Positions 13,751 through 16,821 of a stretch of 16,821 nucleotides of DNA are shown piece by piece. The notes beneath the pieces were generated by a model, which made no database searches, was not told the DNA's origin, and was given only the letters and a program-made list of their open reading frames with translations. Where the stretch lies: the NCBI GenBank assembly GCA_030666115.1, contig DAOUYM010000010.1, positions 1 through 16,821 of the forward strand, in the 5' to 3' direction. The first letter of the stretch is position 1. Each line of letters starts with the position of its first letter. The stretch is from Candidatus Aenigmatarchaeota archaeon. Its GTDB lineage: Archaea; Aenigmatarchaeota; Aenigmatarchaeia; QMZP01. A program made the position numbers and the translations under genes.

Positions 13751-15312
13751 TATTTACACCTCACAGGTATGTGATTCATAAAAAAGAAATCCCTGGTTTT
13801 TGGAACATAAAATTGTGAATTCAAAACTAGTTCTTTTTTGTAAATAATTTTATTCCAATGCAAATCTCTCGATAATAGATATGATATTTTTTTATTCTTA
13901 ATTATTTCATTGATTCTGGACAGGCTGTTAAAAGAAAAAACACCCTTTACTTCTTGGGATTTAATATTAGTTAACCCTATCATTTGCGCTAATCTACATG
14001 TAGATAAGTTGAGACTCTGCCTTGATTCTTTTACGATTCTACCAACATTTGGTATTATTTTGGTGTTCTTATACCTTTTTTTCTTTATTTGACTAAGTCT
14101 TTTGTTCTTTTCGGGATGTTCTAGATATTCAATCACATTAAGTAATTTTTTTGTTTCTAGTCTAGTTATAGAAATATTCCATGTACTATCTTTTTTGGAT
14201 TTTCTTATAGAGCAAACAATTCCAAAGTGTAGTAAAGCGGAGATAAAACCAAGCAAAAGCCTAAAGCTACTGGTTGTCACACCAACCACATGGTTTTTTT
14301 CGTCTATAAATATTGAACCTTCTGTATCTATAATACCTCTTATAGCTCCTATTAAAACATTTTTATCTTTCAATGCATTCTGTGGGAATTCTACTATTTT
14401 TGATTTTTTTCCATTTACAATCCCTAGCATTTCTGAGTAGAATATTGCAAGGCATCCTGGAAGATCAATCCTATGTGAATTGGTATGGTAATTATGTACT
14501 TTTTTCAGAATATTCTTGACTTTTTTATTATAATCACTGTCTGTAAATTCTAGTATAAGTTGCTTTTTATCATGGGTTATGTGCCCATCACCTACCACAA
14601 CAGCATCTAGATATGCTAAATCTTCTGTATATTCATATGGTATCTTGGCAATTCTTGATGCACTCTTTTCTCCTTTTAGACCTTTCCCATGTTCCAATGC
14701 ATCATAGAGCATATTCTTTGGATAGAAATTCACAATAAATCGTTTAATTTGACCGATATTGATACTGTCGTTTTTTGAGGGATTTCTTCTAATCTGATGA
14801 TATGGTACGTTTAACATATTACTTATATCTTTCAGAAAATAGTGGTTTTTATTCATAATGTAATTTAGTTTATCTAGATACCATTTTTTGATTCCAACAA
14901 TATACATTCTATCATTAAAATCCCATGGATCGAATTTGATATTTCTAGAAAAAGTTTTGTATATGACTGGCAGAGAAATATAATCACCCTCTTTAAATTC
15001 AGCAACAATCTGAGAAAATAAAGCTGTATTTTTTGTTGTTAACAATTCGAAACTTTCTGGTATTATGAGTCTGTAACCATTCTTCAGTACAATGTAAATA
15101 TATTTTTTGAAATCTATACAGTTGATATCCAACACGGTATCAGAATTGGTCTTACCATTCTTTAACGAAACTATTTTATCCCTTATTTTCAATTCTTCAA
15201 GTGGTTTCAGAGTGCCATCTGCCATCTGAACAGGTTGTATGACATCATTTACATTCTCTAATTCATCTATATTCTGTAATTCTCCATCATAGGTTTGTAT
15301 TATTTCTTTCAT
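13750..15312 (-). CDS. Free-standing intein-derived LAGLIDADG homing endonuclease
   Basis: The 520-residue protein has intein layout without intein chemistry. Residues ~20-116 look like the N-terminal Hint half (VQMADGTLKPLEELKIRDKIVSL, then FKEGDYISLPV). The expected first cysteine is replaced (around V21) and the block-B TxxH is PESF. Residues ~232-335 hold the endonuclease, with two LAGLIDADG helices, YLDAVVVGDG (D242) and IRGIIDTEG (E331); both catalytic acidic residues are kept. Two helix-turn-helix-like segments (~158-176 and ~425-470) may bind DNA. Residues ~483-517 resemble the C-terminal Hint half (DLHWNKIIYKKEL, FYVPKTRDFFFMNHIPV), but the closing His-Asn is missing. It should cut DNA but not splice, much like yeast HO. 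The start at 15312 follows a GATGG-type leader. The gene is strongly AT-rich and ends in a TAATG overlap with amrS. Confidence 0.85.
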   Translation of the reverse strand: MKEIIQTYDGELQNIDELENVNDVIQPVQMADGTLKPLEELKIRDKIVSLKNGKTNSDTVLDINCIDFKKYIYIVLKNGYRLIIPESFELLTTKNTALFSQIVAEFKEGDYISLPVIYKTFSRNIKFDPWDFNDRMYIVGIKKWYLDKLNYIMNKNHYFLKDISNMLNVPYHQIRRNPSKNDSINIGQIKRFIVNFYPKNMLYDALEHGKGLKGEKSASRIAKIPYEYTEDLAYLDAVVVGDGHITHDKKQLILEFTDSDYNKKVKNILKKVHNYHTNSHRIDLPGCLAIFYSEMLGIVNGKKSKIVEFPQNALKDKNVLIGAIRGIIDTEGSIFIDEKNHVVGVTTSSFRLLLGFISALLHFGIVCSIRKSKKDSTWNISITRLETKKLLNVIEYLEHPEKNKRLSQIKKKRYKNTKIIPNVGRIVKESRQSLNLSTCRLAQMIGLTNIKSQEVKGVFSFNSLSRINEIIKNKKISYLLSRDLHWNKIIYKKELVLNSQFYVPKTRDFFFMNHIPVRCK

Positions 15313-15315
15313 TCC

Positions 15316-15392
15316 ATCACTCTTGTTTAATGTTTCAATTCTTAGGATATAAACCTATGCAGTGTAGCGTTCCGGTATTCCGGTAGAGTGAT
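15316..15392. repeat. 8-bp inverted repeats flanking the endonuclease promoter
   Basis: ATCACTCT (15316-15323) and AGAGTGAT (15385-15392) are perfect inverted copies. The outer one touches the break point of the amrS relic and the inner one lies in the leader just before the endonuclease ATG. Between them are CCGGAATACCGGAA, which is both repeated and palindromic, and the TATA box. They may be an operator, an element end or part of an RNA stem. Confidence 0.45.
15345..15355 (-). promoter_or_regulatory. TATA box of the endonuclease gene
   Basis: GGTTTATATCC on the minus strand lies ~38 bases before the ATG at 15312, giving a start of transcription near 15325. The endonuclease, and amrS behind it, may thus be read from a promoter brought by the element. 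Confidence 0.5.
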
Positions 15393-15393
15393 T

Positions 15394-15462
15394 TCAGAGC
15401 TGACACTTCACATCCTTCCCGTCCAGCTTTTCGTAGAACCTGGCTTCTTTCATGTCTTTCAT
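15394..15462 (-). pseudogene. Relic of the amrS 5' end (22 codons, then stop)
   Basis: From the ATG at 15462 the minus strand encodes MKDMKEARFYEKLDGKDVKC and QL, then TGA. From its second Met this aligns without gaps to the first 19 residues of the intact amrS product, with 13 identities including MKEA, FY, KL and VKC. The next expected codon is the conserved cysteine (TGC); here TG is followed by A, making a stop exactly where homology ends. The relic is 46% GC, like the 3' part of amrS and unlike the gene between them. An AT-rich promoter-like stretch (AAAAATATAACC) directly precedes it. I read it as the start of the resident amrS, cut off by the insertion. It is too short for a typical gene call. 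Confidence 0.8.
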
Positions 15463-15499
15463 GGTTATATTTTTGATATAGGAAATAAATTGTTTAGTT

Positions 15500-16675
15500 C
15501 TAGATTAGGTCCTTGTTCTTCTCCATGTCTCTGATCTTCCATGCGAACATTATTATCCCGATCACTACAACAACCAGGAAGATCGTCTGGAGGTTTGTGA
15601 AGAGCAGCAGGATGAAGAACAAGAAAGTTGCTATTAATTTACCAACATCATCAAACATCTCAGCTGCAGTCCCGAAGTAGGATGGATCCTTTCCCTTCCC
15701 CAGGACGCATATTCTCTTGCATACAGATATCCATAAGGAACTTGAAATGATAGCGAATATAATCACTATGACGTAAAGGAATGCTTTTTCAGGATACAAA
15801 AACATCAAAAGCCAGCCAATAGCAAACAAAGCGTAATTTATAACAACAACGACATTGAGTTTCCTATCAATCATTTTTCCTATTAATATCGGGATTAGTA
15901 TCCCGATCAATCCTATAATACTTCCCACAAATCCTATCTCTATTATCTTTAATCCGAACACGAAGAGTAAGGTCGGGAATACAATGTCTGTGAACTGGTG
16001 ATTGAATCCCCGATAAATCATGTCTATGAGATTCCGGGTGCTTATGTGATGTTTCTTGGAATGGTCGTGTCTGTGGAATTTCATTTTAAAGTGGATATTC
16101 TTGATGGATAACAGGGGTATTATGGAGATCATGTAAAGGACAGCTGATATGCTGATGAGTAATGGCATTCCAGAGAACGTAAGTATAAATCCACCTACGA
16201 GAGGAGCAAACATTCCAACAGGACCAACTATCAAGCTCATTATCCCTTTCTCAAATCCAGCTGATTTTGACTTTGAAACCTCTATGAAGAGCGTGAATTC
16301 CTGGGTCCAGTAAGTGCAGCTGATGAATGCCTGCATTATAGCGGTTATCACGAACAATACAGGATAGAACTTTATCTGCCACAACATGAAGAAGAACACA
16401 GGAGACAGCAGCAAGGATATCAGTATAACCTTCCTCATCCCGATCATGTCTGCAAGCTTTGCTGATTTCGATGTGAAGAATGACTGTGAACCCCTGAGAA
16501 TCAACAACCAGAAAGCAACATCGATCAAAGAGAATCCCAGTGTCAGGAGATAGATGGGTATGAATATGCTTATGAGATCACTGGCAAGTCTGTAGAACAC
16601 CTTATGGTAATAATATTTAGCGAGGCCGGAGTGTAACCTAACAACAGAGTGATGAATCATCCTTCTTCCGAACAT
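15500..16675 (-). CDS. Major facilitator superfamily-type transporter
   Basis: The 391-residue protein has 11-12 hydrophobic segments split into two halves by a polar loop, the standard MFS layout. The loop after the second helix contains a short basic MFS-like motif (KLADMIGMRKV, residues ~73-83), matching the classical cytoplasmic G-x-x-D-R-x-G-R-R region in form. The central loop (residues ~195-210) is rich in histidine (H195, H201, H203, H205, H209, H210), which could bind a metal ion. The transported substrate is unknown. The ATG at 16675 lies ~26 bases after a TATA-like stretch, so the message may be leaderless; an in-frame ATG at 16660 is an alternative. It ends 37 bases before the amrS relic and points the same way. 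Confidence 0.85.
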   Translation of the reverse strand: MFGRRMIHHSVVRLHSGLAKYYYHKVFYRLASDLISIFIPIYLLTLGFSLIDVAFWLLILRGSQSFFTSKSAKLADMIGMRKVILISLLLSPVFFFMLWQIKFYPVLFVITAIMQAFISCTYWTQEFTLFIEVSKSKSAGFEKGIMSLIVGPVGMFAPLVGGFILTFSGMPLLISISAVLYMISIIPLLSIKNIHFKMKFHRHDHSKKHHISTRNLIDMIYRGFNHQFTDIVFPTLLFVFGLKIIEIGFVGSIIGLIGILIPILIGKMIDRKLNVVVVINYALFAIGWLLMFLYPEKAFLYVIVIIFAIISSSLWISVCKRICVLGKGKDPSYFGTAAEMFDDVGKLIATFLFFILLLFTNLQTIFLVVVVIGIIMFAWKIRDMEKNKDLI

Positions 16676-16696
16676 GTAGAATCCCTGAGAAACTTT

Positions 16697-16706
16697 ATTT
16701 AATATT
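16697..16706 (-). promoter_or_regulatory. TATA box of the transporter gene
   Basis: TATTAAATAA on the minus strand is centred ~26 bases before the ATG at 16675. Confidence 0.45.
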
Positions 16707-16716
16707 GTTTTTGCAT

Positions 16717-16727
16717 CTTATAATAGG
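16717..16727 (+). promoter_or_regulatory. TATA box of tRNA-Thr
   Basis: CTTATAATAGG is centred 24 bases upstream of the first tRNA base at 16746, the expected spacing. Confidence 0.6.
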
Positions 16728-16745
16728 AAAAAACTATTCAGGATT

Positions 16746-16818
16746 GCCTCGGTAGCTCAGTTGGAAGAGCAATCGTTTCGTAAACGATAGGTCGTGGGTT
16801 CGACTCCCACCCGGGGCT
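16746..16818 (+). tRNA. tRNA-Thr (anticodon CGT)
   Basis: The acceptor stem GCCTCGG pairs with CCGGGGC (one T-G pair), with discriminator T at 16818. The D-stem is GCTC/GAGC. The anticodon arm is ATCGT-TTCGTAA-ACGAT, giving anticodon CGT for the ACG codon. The T-arm is GTGGG-TTCGACT-CCCAC. There is no intron and no encoded CCA. All arms are canonical. Confidence 0.95.
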
Positions 16819-16821
16819 CTC

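Larger units (their letters stand above)
13560..15393 (-). mobile_element. Proposed homing-endonuclease insertion carrying a replacement amrS 5' end
   Basis: The high-coordinate edge is at the break in the amrS relic (15394); the low-coordinate edge is where GC content jumps inside the intact amrS (about 13555-13585). Between them lie an 80-base leader with promoter, the intein-like LAGLIDADG gene and the AT-rich first ~63 codons of amrS. Everything inside is AT-rich (27% GC in 14041-14100 by hand count); the flanking amrS parts are not. I infer that the element entered amrS by homing-type repair and rebuilt the gene downstream of itself. The extent is an interpretation and has not been demonstrated. 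Confidence 0.55.

Noticed and set aside
13750..15312. A splicing intein within AmrS
   Set aside because: The flanking sequences are not halves of one interrupted protein: the upstream relic ends in a stop and the downstream amrS is complete from its first codon. The splicing residues are also missing.
1..16821. CRISPR array, insertion sequence or prophage
   Set aside because: No regularly spaced repeats of 24-40 bases, no transposase, integrase or phage structural gene, and no terminal inverted repeats with target duplication were seen.

Overview
This is archaeal DNA. The evidence is a UbiA-family enzyme that looks like the archaeal ether-lipid prenyltransferase, an aIF2-beta gene, RtcB next to archease, an ADP-forming acyl-CoA synthetase beta subunit, FtsZ, TATA-box promoters (several placed for leaderless transcripts), and two tRNA genes without encoded CCA, one of them interrupted by an intron with a bulge-helix-bulge-like fold. 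The lineage cannot be fixed from sequence alone. A DPANN, Altiarchaeota-like or other little-studied euryarchaeal genome would fit.

Layout: 1-267 is the start of a methyltransferase-like gene running off the left edge. 328-444 is tRNA-Arg(GCG) with an intron in the T-loop. 504-962 is a small membrane protein with a Lys/Arg-rich tail. From 943 to 4768 five genes run on the minus strand: UbiA prenyltransferase, RtcB RNA ligase, archease, a Nudix hydrolase and aIF2-beta. A 421-base regulatory gap leads to ftsZ on the plus strand, closed by a hairpin terminator. Then follow a GT2 glycosyltransferase with a palindrome at its predicted transcription start, a NYN/PIN-like nuclease, a rhomboid protease and acdB, the last two divergent from a 36-bp shared promoter. 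PurB (adenylosuccinate lyase) and PurC (SAICAR synthetase) diverge from another shared promoter. PurC appears frameshifted in its first dozen codons. A 144-residue protein of unknown function and a histidine phosphatase come next.

The most unusual part is 12890-15499. A radical-SAM gene of the AmmeMemoRadiSam type (amrS) is preceded, with a 1-base stop/start overlap, by an AT-rich gene for a free-standing intein-like protein. That protein has Hint-like ends that lack the splicing residues, around a two-motif LAGLIDADG endonuclease. On the far side of this gene lies a 22-codon relic of another amrS 5' end, with the promoter region and base composition expected of the resident gene. The first ~63 codons of the intact amrS are AT-rich (about 34% GC by hand count) and the rest is about 52% GC. 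I read this as a homing-endonuclease element that broke the resident amrS after codon ~19 and brought a replacement 5' end that rebuilt a chimeric, uninterrupted gene. An MFS transporter and tRNA-Thr(CGT) close the window.

Functional links: RtcB and archease form the RNA-ligation pair that would rejoin exons of introns such as the one in this window's tRNA-Arg. PurB and PurC catalyse consecutive steps of purine synthesis. The other genes are mostly housekeeping functions with no obvious joint pathway.
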